This document shows, piece after piece, positions 51,765 through 60,434 of a stretch of 64,000 nt of DNA. A model generated the notes under the pieces. That model did no database searches. It saw only the letters and a list, made by a program, of their open reading frames with translations, and had not been told where the DNA came from. Each line of letters opens with the position of its first letter. The first letter of the stretch is position 1. Source of the stretch: Candidatus Pseudoruminococcus merdavium. Lineage in GTDB: Bacteria; Bacillota; Clostridia; Oscillospirales; Ruminococcaceae. Both the position numbers and the translations under genes were made by a program. The DNA lies in assembly GCA_904419745.1 (NCBI GenBank), contig CAJFSS010000002.1:62001-126000 (forward strand). The letters run 5' to 3'.

Positions 51765-52544
51765 TTATTTGTTCTCAATAGCGTCAATGGCGTCAATCAC
51801 TGCGTGTCGAAATCCATTTTTCTCTAATGCGCTGACCCCGACAATGGTGGTCCCACCCGGAGAACATACGGCGTCTTTCATTTGACCCGGGTGGGCGTTG
51901 GTCGCAAGCTGGAGCTTTGCAGTACCGGCAAGCATCTGGCTGGCAAGTCGGTAGGAGAGCGCTCTTGGCAGGCCATGTTTTACTCCAGCGTCGGACAAAG
52001 CTTCCAAAAACATGGCGGCAAAGGCTGGGCCGCACCCTGCGACGGTTCCGGCAACGGACAGCAGATGGGTTTCCACCGGCTGAACCAGTCCAATGTGGGA
52101 AAACAGATTGAAAAACACATCATATTCCTGCTGGGTTAGGGAATGGCGCTGTTCGCAGGCAATGATCCCTTCACAAATAGAAACCGGCGTGTTTGGAATG
52201 GTGCTGATATGGTGGACGCCTGCCGGCAGAAACTCTTCATAGCACTCAAAGGTCATTCCTGCTGCAACAGAAACAAGGATTTTCCCATTTAACTGATTAA
52301 TATAAGGGGAGAGTACGTCTCTTACCTGGTAGGGTTTGACCGCAACAACCAGCATGTCGCTGCATTCAATGACCTCACCGGTGTCCCGGCAGGCATGAAT
52401 CCCGCGGGCAGAGGTGTTTTTGCATAATTTTTCCCAGTTTTTTGCACTCGCATAGATCTGTTCGGATGAAAGGGCTTTTGCAGAAACAAGCCCGTCTGCT
52501 ATCGCAGACGCCATATTGCCAAAACCGATAAATCCCAATTTCAA
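51765..52544 (-). CDS. proC: Pyrroline-5-carboxylate reductase
   Basis: The 259-residue enzyme performs the last step of proline synthesis with NAD(P)H. It has the Rossmann start GFIGFGNMASAIADGL, VAVKPYQV, the TIPNTPVSI region and the C-terminal signature around CSPGGTTIVGVSALEK. A TTG at 52544 follows AAAGGAGG by eight bases. No other proline genes nearby. Confidence 0.95.
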   Translation of the reverse strand: MKLGFIGFGNMASAIADGLVSAKALSSEQIYASAKNWEKLCKNTSARGIHACRDTGEVIECSDMLVVAVKPYQVRDVLSPYINQLNGKILVSVAAGMTFECYEEFLPAGVHHISTIPNTPVSICEGIIACEQRHSLTQQEYDVFFNLFSHIGLVQPVETHLLSVAGTVAGCGPAFAAMFLEALSDAGVKHGLPRALSYRLASQMLAGTAKLQLATNAHPGQMKDAVCSPGGTTIVGVSALEKNGFRHAVIDAIDAIENK

Positions 52545-52642
52545 GGTAAAATCCTCCTTTTTCTCTTGTGGATTGTTATCCAGGTTCCTTTTCCATGCTG
52601 AAAAAGTCGGTTATTGGAAAATGAAATCCGGGTTTGAGAGGA

Positions 52643-52676
52643 AATCCAGCGGACAGGATTTCCTGTCCGCTGGATT
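52643..52676 (-). terminator. Terminator of ychF
   Basis: Perfect 16-base stem (AATCCAGCGGACAGGA with its complement) with a two-base loop, between ychF and proC, both on the minus strand. Confidence 0.7.
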
Positions 52677-52695
52677 ACACAAAGTCCATTCACAG

Positions 52696-53790
52696 TTATA
52701 CATTAAAGCGGAATAGAACGATGTCTCCGTCTTGCATGACATATTCTTTTCCCTCCAGGCGGACAAGGCCTTTTTCCTTTGCCGCAGCCATACTGCCACA
52801 GGCCATGAGATCGTCAAAAGAAATTACTTCTGCACGGATAAAGCCCTTTTCAAAATCAGAATGGATTTTCCCGGCAGCCTGAGGGGCTTTGGTTCCTTTT
52901 TTAATGGTCCAAGCACGTACTTCCGGTTTACCTGCGGTCAGATAGGAAATCAGCCCAAGCAGGGAGTAACATTCTTTGATCAGGCGGTCAAGTCCGGATT
53001 CATGCAGGCCCAAATCCTCCAAGAACATTGCTTTGTCCTCTGCGGACATATCGGAGATTTCCTCTTCCAGCTTGGCACAGATGGGCAGTACGCCCGCATG
53101 TTCTTCTGAGGCAATTTCCTCCACTTCTTTGACAAACCGGTTGTGTTCAATCCCGGAGGCAAAGTCCTCTTCCGACATATTGCATGCGTAGATGACCGGC
53201 TTGTTGGAAAGCAGAGGGGTGTCGGCAAGCATCTCTTTTTCCTCATCTGTAAAGGGATAGGAGCGGGCAGACTTTCCTTCCTCCATAAATTCCTTAAGAT
53301 TTTTTAGAAACTCCACTTCGGGTAGATATTTTTTGTCCCCTTTGGCAAGTTTGGCGGTGCGATCGATTTTTCTTTCCAGAATATCAATATCGGAGAAAAT
53401 CAATTCCAGGTTAATGGTTTCAATGTCGCGCTTTGGACCAATTTCTCCATCTACATGGATGATATTTGGGTCTTCAAAACAGCGGACTACATGGACAATG
53501 GCATCCACTTCACGGATGTTGGCAAGGAATTTGTTTCCTAGACCTTCCCCTTTGGAGGCCCCTTTCACCAGGCCCGCAATGTCGACAAATTCAATCACCG
53601 CAGGGGTGAATTTGTCCGGTTCATACATTTTTGCCAGAGCGTCAAGACGCTCGTCCGGGACAGTGACCATCCCGACATTTGGTTCGATAGTGCAGAAGGG
53701 GTAGTTTGCGGATTCCGCCCCTGCATTGGTGATGGCGTTAAACAGGGTACTTTTTCCCACATTTGGCAGGCCCACAATTCCAAGTTTCAT
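52696..53790 (-). CDS. ychF: Redox-regulated ATPase YchF
   Basis: The 364-residue protein is an Obg-family P-loop enzyme: GLPNVGKST (G1), DIAGLVKGASKGEGLGN (G3), and NMSE in place of NKxD, the change that gives YchF its ATP preference. A TGS domain closes the protein. It binds ribosomes and relates to oxidative stress. AAAGGATG precedes the ATG. Length and order are typical. Confidence 0.95.
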   Translation of the reverse strand: MKLGIVGLPNVGKSTLFNAITNAGAESANYPFCTIEPNVGMVTVPDERLDALAKMYEPDKFTPAVIEFVDIAGLVKGASKGEGLGNKFLANIREVDAIVHVVRCFEDPNIIHVDGEIGPKRDIETINLELIFSDIDILERKIDRTAKLAKGDKKYLPEVEFLKNLKEFMEEGKSARSYPFTDEEKEMLADTPLLSNKPVIYACNMSEEDFASGIEHNRFVKEVEEIASEEHAGVLPICAKLEEEISDMSAEDKAMFLEDLGLHESGLDRLIKECYSLLGLISYLTAGKPEVRAWTIKKGTKAPQAAGKIHSDFEKGFIRAEVISFDDLMACGSMAAAKEKGLVRLEGKEYVMQDGDIVLFRFNV

Positions 53791-54023
53791 CTATTGACAT
53801 CCTTTCCAGAATCATTTCCGTTGATTGCCCAGTAGGCATATAAATTATATTATACTGTGAATTTTTGTATCCGTAAAGGGAGAAACCTGCAGAAAGTCAG
53901 GGGTTGTCGAAAAAAGGTTTATAAAATTTTAACCATTGGGATTCAAAATGCTTTATAATAAAAACAGTATAGTGCTCATGATAGAGCCCAAGAGAACGAA
54001 CACATTTTGGGGGGAAAACCAAT

Positions 54024-54716
54024 ATGTCAACTGGAAAGATTATGGTCGTTGATGACGATACCAATATTTGCGAACTGCTGAGATTATATTTGGAAAAGGA
54101 AGGGTATACCGTGGCGTTGGCCTATGACGGGCAGGAAGCGGTAGACAAATTCCCATCGGAAAACCCGGATCTAATGATTCTGGACGTGATGATGCCAAAA
54201 CTGGATGGATGGCAGGTCTGCCGGGAAATCCGAAAAACTTCCAACTGCCCGATTATTATGCTCACTGCAAAAGGAGAAACCTTTGATAAGGTTTTGGGAT
54301 TGGAACTCGGAGCGGATGACTATGTGGTCAAACCATTTGATACCAAGGAGATTGTCGCCCGTGTCAAAGCGGTGCTGCGGCGCTCCACTTCTGCACAGGA
54401 CAAAAACGATATCAAAGAAGTCCGTTATGACAAGTTGGTTGTCAATATGACCAGATATGAACTTCGAGTGGATGGAAAACAGGTAGATACTCCGCCAAAG
54501 GAGCTGGAGCTACTCTACCATCTGGCAAGCAACCCCAATCGGGTTTATACCCGTGACCAACTTTTGGACGAGGTATGGGGTTTTGAGTACTATGGGGACT
54601 CCAGGACTGTGGACGTCCATGTCAAACGCCTAAGGGAAAAGCTCGAAGGTGTGTCCGACCAGTGGTCACTCAAAACGGTCTGGGGCGTCGGATATAAATT
54701 TGAAGTGAAAGAATAA
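54024..54716 (+). CDS. OmpR-family response regulator
   Basis: The 230-residue regulator has a receiver (acidic DDD at 10-12, phospho-acceptor Asp54 in LMILDVMMP, Lys in VVKPFD) and a winged-helix DNA-binding domain (about 130-230, with RTVDVHVKRLREKL and VWGVGYKF). AGGGGGGA-like TTGGGGGGA precedes the ATG. It forms an operon with a sensor kinase and an HtrA protease, reminiscent of envelope-stress pairs such as CssRS or of the WalRK-HtrA grouping (inference). Confidence 0.92.
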   Translation: MSTGKIMVVDDDTNICELLRLYLEKEGYTVALAYDGQEAVDKFPSENPDLMILDVMMPKLDGWQVCREIRKTSNCPIIMLTAKGETFDKVLGLELGADDYVVKPFDTKEIVARVKAVLRRSTSAQDKNDIKEVRYDKLVVNMTRYELRVDGKQVDTPPKELELLYHLASNPNRVYTRDQLLDEVWGFEYYGDSRTVDVHVKRLREKLEGVSDQWSLKTVWGVGYKFEVKE

Positions 54717-54779
54717 AATTTTTCAAGGAAAGGCCGGCAGATTCTGCCGGCTTTTCAGGAAAGTGGAGCAAGGTTACCC

Positions 54780-56339
54780 ATGCAAAAAAGTCTGTTTACT
54801 AAATATTTTACTGCCTGCGCTGCGATGATTATTGTCAGTATTACTGTGCTCGGCGCGCTGTTTTTGGCGTTTGCAGCCCAGTATTTTAAATTAGATCGGC
54901 AAAATACCTTGGAACGCAATGTCCAGCATGCCGTGACGTTGACCCAACAGAGTGTCATACAGGATAACGGGCAGGACAAACTTGACAGTTCCATTATGGC
55001 TCCCGGTTTTAGCATTTTGAGTAAGGCGACTGATGCGGATATCTTTTTTGTCAATACCAAGGGACAGACGCTTTACTGTACACAACAGGCCGATTGCCCG
55101 CATACAACTTACCTTATCCCGGAATCTGTGATGAACCAGGTGAAGAATGGGCAGGAATTTTCAGAACTTGGAAATTTGGGCGGGATTTATGAAAGCCAGT
55201 ATTATACGGTCGGCTTGCCTGTTGTTATTGACGGGACTTATATTGGCGCTGTATTTTCTTCTTCTTCTGCTGATTCGCTGGCAGTATTTTTGACAGAAAT
55301 GCTCAAAATGTTTGTTGTATCTGCTTGTGCGGTACTATTGCTTTCCTGCGTCATCATATATTTTATCACTCGCAATATGGTCAAACCGCTGCGTGTGATG
55401 GCAAAAGCTGCACAGGATTTTGGAAAAGGGGATTTTTCCAAACGGGTACAGGTTTCCCAGTTTGATGAAATGGGGCAACTTGCCATTGCCTTTAACAATA
55501 TGGCCAATTCTCTTTCCACGCTGGAATCCATGCGCCGGAGTTTTATTGCCAATGTCTCCCATGAATTGAAAACCCCAATGACTACCATCAGCGGTTTTAT
55601 TGATGGGATTTTGGATGGGACAATTCCGGAAGATAAACGGGACCATTATCTCAAAATTGTTTCGCAGGAGGTTAAACGGCTATCCCGCCTGGTCCGTTCG
55701 ATGCTCAACATTGCAAGGATTGAAGCGGGAGAGATGAAAATCTCCCCTATCCGCTTTGATTTGAATGAGACAATCCTCAATGTGCTGTTCACCTTTGAAC
55801 AACGGATCGAAGAAAAGCAGCTGGAAGTGCGGGGACTGAGTACGGAAAAGTTTTATGTGGAGGCAGACCCGGATTTGATCCATCAGGTCATCTATAATCT
55901 GGTTGAGAATGCTGTCAAGTTTGTCAATGACGGCGGTTATCTGGAGTTCACCTATCATGATGATGGGCATAAGGTTTTTGTCAGTATCAAAAATAGTGGG
56001 CAGGGGATCTCCAAAGAAGAAATTGCCCATATTTTTGACCGCTTCTATAAATCGGATAAATCACGCAGTTTGGATAAAACCGGAGTTGGACTGGGCCTGT
56101 ACATTGTCAAGTCCATTATCAATCTGCATTCTGGGGATATTATGGTACGCAGTACGGAAGGAGAGTATGCAGAGTTTGCCTTTACGCTCCCTTCTGCCAA
56201 ACCGGAACGTGCTTCGCTCAGGCGTTCGCGGGATATAGAAAAAGAACCGGAGATCCCTGTCGGCTCAAAAAGCAGAAAACAGGAAGAGACGCCTTCCCTT
56301 CCGGAAGGAGACGACCACCCAGATTCTGGAGTTTGTTAG
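54780..56339 (+). CDS. HAMP-containing sensor histidine kinase
   Basis: The 519-residue kinase has membrane helices near 13-36 and 175-200 around an extracellular sensor, a HAMP domain (about 200-250, MVKPLRVMAKAAQDFG), HisKA with NVSHELKTPMTTISGF (His near 262), and HATPase_c with NLVENAVKFV, NSGQGIS and GVGLGLYIVKSI. The last 50 residues are polar and charged. It is the partner of the preceding regulator. Confidence 0.92.
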   Translation: MQKSLFTKYFTACAAMIIVSITVLGALFLAFAAQYFKLDRQNTLERNVQHAVTLTQQSVIQDNGQDKLDSSIMAPGFSILSKATDADIFFVNTKGQTLYCTQQADCPHTTYLIPESVMNQVKNGQEFSELGNLGGIYESQYYTVGLPVVIDGTYIGAVFSSSSADSLAVFLTEMLKMFVVSACAVLLLSCVIIYFITRNMVKPLRVMAKAAQDFGKGDFSKRVQVSQFDEMGQLAIAFNNMANSLSTLESMRRSFIANVSHELKTPMTTISGFIDGILDGTIPEDKRDHYLKIVSQEVKRLSRLVRSMLNIARIEAGEMKISPIRFDLNETILNVLFTFEQRIEEKQLEVRGLSTEKFYVEADPDLIHQVIYNLVENAVKFVNDGGYLEFTYHDDGHKVFVSIKNSGQGISKEEIAHIFDRFYKSDKSRSLDKTGVGLGLYIVKSIINLHSGDIMVRSTEGEYAEFAFTLPSAKPERASLRRSRDIEKEPEIPVGSKSRKQEETPSLPEGDDHPDSGVC

Positions 56340-56354
56340 GAGGAAGTATCTTTT

Positions 56355-57662
56355 ATGAACCAATATGGTCCACAGGGGGATCATGGCCAGAATGAGCAGA
56401 AAAAAGGCCGCCCCACTTATGAATACTATAGCTATTCTTCCGGGCAAGAAAAGCAAAACTCACAGGAAGAATACCAGTGGAATTTTGCAGAATATGAAAA
56501 CGCCAGCCGGCAATCGCGCCGTCCGGGAAAACGCAATCGCGGGATGCGTGCATTTGCCTTGGTACTGGGGGGAGTCTTTGTTGTCGGGATGATGGCGTTT
56601 GCAGGGTACGGCCTGTGGAGTTTGTTTGCAGAGAATCCTTTGGCAAATACCAGTTCCCAATCAGTTTCCTCTTCGTCTGATCTCAAGCTGTATGACAACC
56701 CGCAAACAACGGAGGAAAGCAGTCCTGACGGCGTACTGAGTACCAAGCAGATTTCCAAAAATGTCCTGCCTTCCGTAGTGGGGGTGGTGCAATACCAAAA
56801 ATCCAGGCCATATGTTGCCACGGGACAGGGATCTGGTATTATTTTGGATGCAGATGGATATATTGTCACAAATGCCCATGTTGTCGCAGATGCGGACGGT
56901 GTGAAAGTTGTACTCTACAATGGTGAAGAATATACTGCCATCATTGTGGGAAGCGATACAAAATCAGATGTGGCAGTTCTGAAAATCAGTGCTTCCAACC
57001 TTACTCCTGCAAAACTTGGAAATTCTGACCAACTGGAAATTGGCGAGGATGTCATCGCGATTGGCAACCCAGGAGGACTTTCCAATAGTGTATCGAAGGG
57101 GATTGTGTCCGGGTTAAACCGCACGGTAGAAACCAATTTGGGTGCTTCCATGGAATGTATCCAGACAGATGCCGCCATCAATCCTGGAAATTCCGGCGGC
57201 GCTTTGGTCAATGAATATGGATATGTTGTGGGGATTAACTCCTCCAAAATTGCGGCCACAGATTATGAGGGGATTGGTTTTGCCATCCCTATTAACGATG
57301 CAAAACCCATTATTGAAGATCTCAAGTCCTATGGAGAAGTACAGGGACGTGTCCGGCTTGGCGTCGAAGTCCGCATGATTGACAGCGTGCTTGCAAAGCT
57401 CAACAATATCCCGACTGGCGCCATGGTTATCTCTGTGGAAAAGACAAGCGACGCTTATCAGCAGGGACTGATTGCAGGCGATATCATCATTCGTATTGAC
57501 GGGAAGGATATCACCGCTTATGAGGATTTGAGCAATCAAATTTCCAGCCATCAGCCGGGGGATTCTGTTACGCTTGAAGTATACCGGACGGGGCAGAACA
57601 ATACCAGCCAGACGATCCAGATTACAGTGCAGTTGATGGAAGATTCCAATACATCCGAATAA
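56355..57662 (+). CDS. htrA: HtrA/DegP-family serine protease with PDZ domain
   Basis: The 435-residue protein has a charged cytoplasmic N-terminus, one membrane helix (about 60-83), a trypsin-like domain with catalytic His in TNAHVVAD (near 174), Asp in KSDVAVLK (near 203) and Ser in NPGNSGGAL (near 280), then a PDZ domain (about 330-425). It degrades misfolded exported proteins. AGGAGGA precedes the ATG, 15 bases after the kinase gene, so it is the output of the same operon. Confidence 0.94.
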   Translation: MNQYGPQGDHGQNEQKKGRPTYEYYSYSSGQEKQNSQEEYQWNFAEYENASRQSRRPGKRNRGMRAFALVLGGVFVVGMMAFAGYGLWSLFAENPLANTSSQSVSSSSDLKLYDNPQTTEESSPDGVLSTKQISKNVLPSVVGVVQYQKSRPYVATGQGSGIILDADGYIVTNAHVVADADGVKVVLYNGEEYTAIIVGSDTKSDVAVLKISASNLTPAKLGNSDQLEIGEDVIAIGNPGGLSNSVSKGIVSGLNRTVETNLGASMECIQTDAAINPGNSGGALVNEYGYVVGINSSKIAATDYEGIGFAIPINDAKPIIEDLKSYGEVQGRVRLGVEVRMIDSVLAKLNNIPTGAMVISVEKTSDAYQQGLIAGDIIIRIDGKDITAYEDLSNQISSHQPGDSVTLEVYRTGQNNTSQTIQITVQLMEDSNTSE

Positions 57663-57668
57663 ACGACG

Positions 57669-57698
57669 GCAGGCCGACGGGGAGCCGTCGGCCTGCCA
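57669..57698 (+). terminator. Terminator of the two-component/htrA operon
   Basis: Perfect 13-base GC-rich stem (GGCAGGCCGACGG with its complement), four-base loop. Few T residues follow. Confidence 0.75.
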
Positions 57699-57849
57699 CG
57701 AATTTGAGGCTTTCCTACTACGAATAAACCCTTCTATTTACGGAATATCAGACTTGCTATTCGTCCCGTTTTCAGGGTGTGAAATTCCAGGATGGACTTT
57801 GGCATGATAGAAAGGCCTGCAGAGACAAAACAGAAAGGATGATTGCTGT

Positions 57850-58353
57850 ATGACATTTGATGAACTGATCCGTCTTCGCCGCAGTATCCGTTCCTATGAA
57901 GAAAGATCGGTATCCCGGGAGTCAATCAACAAAGTGCTGGAGGCGGGAAGGCTTGCCCCCTCTGCCAGCAATGGGCAGAACTGGCACTTTACCGCTGTAA
58001 CCAACCCTGTATTGCGCCATCGCCTGATGGAAGCCTGCTCTAACCAGAAACAGGTCGGCCAAGCCCCAGTGACACTGGTTATTTGGGCAACTACAGATCG
58101 CCAAATGCGCTGTGGGCAATCCACCGCCAGTGTTGACTGTTCAATTGCGATGACTTTCATGATGCTGAAAGCTGCAGATTTGGGGCTGGGCACCTGCTGG
58201 CTAGGCGCATTCGACGCGGACATGGTGAAACAGGTTTTGAACTTGGATGATTCTGCTGTGGTAGTTGCAGTGACTCCTCTTGGATATCCGGCAGAGTCTC
58301 CAGAGGCCAAGCCGCGTAAACCGCTTGAAGAAATTTCTGATATCCGTGAATAA
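57850..58353 (+). CDS. Nitroreductase-family flavoprotein
   Basis: The 167-residue FMN enzyme has the family start LIRLRRSIRSYEERSV, the FMN-binding APSASNGQNWHF, and the late GLGTCWLGAF and AVTPLGYPAESP motifs. It should reduce nitro compounds, flavins or quinones with NAD(P)H. AAAGGATG precedes the ATG. Its final codons lie within a 29-base perfect inverted repeat shared with the convergent gene. Confidence 0.9.
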   Translation: MTFDELIRLRRSIRSYEERSVSRESINKVLEAGRLAPSASNGQNWHFTAVTNPVLRHRLMEACSNQKQVGQAPVTLVIWATTDRQMRCGQSTASVDCSIAMTFMMLKAADLGLGTCWLGAFDADMVKQVLNLDDSAVVVAVTPLGYPAESPEAKPRKPLEEISDIRE

Positions 58354-58398
58354 AAAACGGGAGCTATTTGCTCCCGTTTTTTATTCACGGATATCAGA
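58336..58398. terminator. Perfect 29-base palindromic bidirectional terminator
   Basis: Two identical-complement arms (58336-58364 and 58370-58398, starting TCTGATATCCGTGAATAAAA) with loop TATTT. The stop codons of the two convergent genes lie inside the arms. Runs of A and T make it a terminator on both strands. Confidence 0.88.
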
Positions 58399-58810
58399 GG
58401 AATTTGAAAAATTCGATTTCCTCTCCATCCGGCCCATAAACAAATGCAATTTCAATTGGCGTGGGTGGAATGGTGCCAAGTGCAGTTTGATTAGGAGCAG
58501 TTTTTTCTCTAGCGCCGGCCTTGAGCGCAGCGGTAAAAGCGCCTTTTACATCCTCTGTGTGAAGTGCCAGATGTCCCCAGGTTCCTGCTTCCCAGGTACT
58601 ATGTGTCTCATGATTGCTTTTCGCTTCAAACATTTCGATGCTGTTTCCATCTCCTAAATCCAGCATACAGGCACGGGAACCCGGTTGCCCCCAAGCTGCT
58701 GTCTCTTTCATACCGAGCCCTTCGCAGTAAAAACGATGTGATTTTTCAAAATCATGGACAAACAGGCAAATATGGGTGAATCCGCAGCCTTTGATAATTT
58801 CATTTGCCAC
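58394..58810 (-). CDS. VOC (glyoxalase-fold) protein
   Basis: The 138-residue protein has two beta-alpha-beta-beta-beta units of the vicinal oxygen chelate fold: ICLFVHDFEKSHRFYCEGLGM, ACMLDLGDGNSIEMFE, LALHTEDVKGAFTAAL and FVYGPDGEEIEFF. The Glu and His residues could bind a metal, as in lactoylglutathione lyase. The substrate is unknown. GTG at 58810 is ten bases after AAAGGAGG; the ATG at 58819 touches the site. Confidence 0.85.
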   Translation of the reverse strand: MANEIIKGCGFTHICLFVHDFEKSHRFYCEGLGMKETAAWGQPGSRACMLDLGDGNSIEMFEAKSNHETHSTWEAGTWGHLALHTEDVKGAFTAALKAGAREKTAPNQTALGTIPPTPIEIAFVYGPDGEEIEFFKFL

Positions 58811-59137
58811 TGTAAACATTCCTCCTTTTTTCTTTTACTATAGCACAACGGAAACGCTTTGTAACCTTTTTTCTAAAAAGTAACAATATTCTGCTTGTAT
58901 AGAAATTTAAATAATATACTTTTTGGAATTTAATTTGCTCTTGATTTTGGATACCAGGTTGATAAAATGGAACAATAGCAATGAAAAATTACTGAAAACT
59001 GTAATATGAATTTTCATGTTCATATTTCCTAGTTAAAGTGGCAATGGCTTGATTGCCTTATATGAAAAATAAGAAAAGGCAATAAATACTATTGTGGTTG
59101 CTTTGGATTTTGGACATAGAAAAAGGAGAAAAATGAA
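58811..59137. other. AT-rich intergenic region
   Basis: About 325 bases without a gene. A small stem GGCAAT/ATTGCC lies at about 59040-59060. No clear promoter could be fixed. Confidence 0.35.
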
Positions 59138-59608
59138 ATGGGACATGGTACATGGAATTTGAAGGAAGCAATCGAATATTTCCGCAGGCAGGGAGCGCCT
59201 CAAAACCAGGCGTCTTTGGTGGAACTGCTACGTGAAGTACAGGAAGAAAGCGGAGGCGCGCTTCCAGCTCTGGCACTGGAGGAAATTGCACGGGAATATA
59301 AGATAAAATCAACGCTTCTATCTGCACTGATAAAACGGTATCCCAGCCTTCGCAACGAGGAAGCGCCGCACCGGATGGAAGTCTGCGGAGACAAACGCTG
59401 CCAGCGGCAGGACTGTGCCAAACTGCATGACTTTATTGAACGGGAATTTGAGGTAAGGAGCGGGGGAATCAGTCGAAAAGGAGGGTTTTCCTATAAAATT
59501 GTAGGCTGCATGAAAAACTGCGGAAAAGGTCCTAGTTTGAAGTGGGATGGGGAATTATTCCCTTTTGCAGATAGGGAATTGATCATTCGATTAGTCCAGA
59601 GCAAGTAA
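59138..59608 (+). CDS. NuoE-like thioredoxin-fold [2Fe-2S] protein
   Basis: The 156-residue protein resembles the 24-kDa subunit family: an N-terminal helical part (SLVELLREVQEESGGALPALALEEIAREYKI in two pieces) and a thioredoxin-like [2Fe-2S] domain. The four cluster cysteines are probably in CGDKRC and CMKNC; an additional Cys lies in RQDCAK. It is alone, without NuoF or hydrogenase genes, so its redox partner is unknown. AAGGAG is nine bases before the ATG. Confidence 0.82.
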   Translation: MGHGTWNLKEAIEYFRRQGAPQNQASLVELLREVQEESGGALPALALEEIAREYKIKSTLLSALIKRYPSLRNEEAPHRMEVCGDKRCQRQDCAKLHDFIEREFEVRSGGISRKGGFSYKIVGCMKNCGKGPSLKWDGELFPFADRELIIRLVQSK

Positions 59609-59833
59609 CCGCAAGAGTTTTCCACAGCGGTTGTTATACACTTTATTGAATTGATTCCACAAAAAACATACTGCCTGTGAAAAGACGGGCAAAACATAGT
59701 ATCAATTAAAAGGCCTGTAATCCTCTTCTTGATGAAAAGTTCTGGGGTTTTGAGGGAAAAATCCTTTCCTTTTCACTTGATCTGTATAATTTTTCTCCCT
59801 TTTCCATATTCTAAAAGGGGAGGGGATGATTAT

Positions 59834-60310
59834 ATGAAACAGAAATTTCGGGTGTCAAGCTTGCTTATCAGCATTGTTTTTGCAGAACTGGTCGGGGCGC
59901 TGTCGGCCTTGCTTTCTGGAAATTCGATTTCTGGGTACCAGGGGCTCAACCAGCCGCCCTTGTCTCCGCCCGGATGGGTGTTCCCAGTTATGTGGGGGAT
60001 TCTGTATGCGCTAATGGGTACAGCGGCCTACCTGATTTACCAATCTGACGCAGAAAAGCAGGAGAAAAAGAAAGCGCTTGCATTTTACGGGGCCCAGCTG
60101 TTTGTCAATTTCCTGTGGAGTATTGTTTTTTTCCGGTTTCAAGCCTATTGGCTTTCTGTGGCGGTGATTGTTCTGTTGGATATTCTGTTAGTGATTACCA
60201 TGGTCAAGTTTGCCCGTATCCGGAAATCCGCCATGTATTTTTTAATCCCCTATTTAGCGTGGGTATTGTTTGCCACCTATCTGGATATTGGGGTTGCTAT
60301 CCTCAACTGA
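59834..60310 (+). CDS. tspO: TspO/MBR-family membrane protein
   Basis: The 158-residue protein has five membrane helices and the Trp- and Pro-rich family marks: LNQPPLSPPGWVFPVMWGILYALMG, LFVNFLWSIVFF and IPYLAWVLFATYL. TspO binds porphyrins and cholesterol-like ligands. The ATG at 59834 follows AGGGGAGGGGA; in-frame codons from 59729 are upstream. It is monocistronic. Confidence 0.92.
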   Translation: MKQKFRVSSLLISIVFAELVGALSALLSGNSISGYQGLNQPPLSPPGWVFPVMWGILYALMGTAAYLIYQSDAEKQEKKKALAFYGAQLFVNFLWSIVFFRFQAYWLSVAVIVLLDILLVITMVKFARIRKSAMYFLIPYLAWVLFATYLDIGVAILN

Positions 60311-60381
60311 ATCATTGGCAGGGAATATGTCAGAGAAAAGACTCATGCCACCGGATAGCAAGGATATAAAAGTATTAGGAT

Positions 60382-60419
60382 AAAAATCCCGTCGGGGACT
60401 ACGTCCCCGACGGATTTTT
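60382..60419. terminator. Terminator between tspO and gltX
   Basis: Stem AAAAATCCCGTCGGGGA with its near-complement (one bulged C), five-base loop, and A and T runs on both sides for convergent genes. Confidence 0.88.
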
Positions 60420-60434
60420 ATTTTGTGTGTATTA

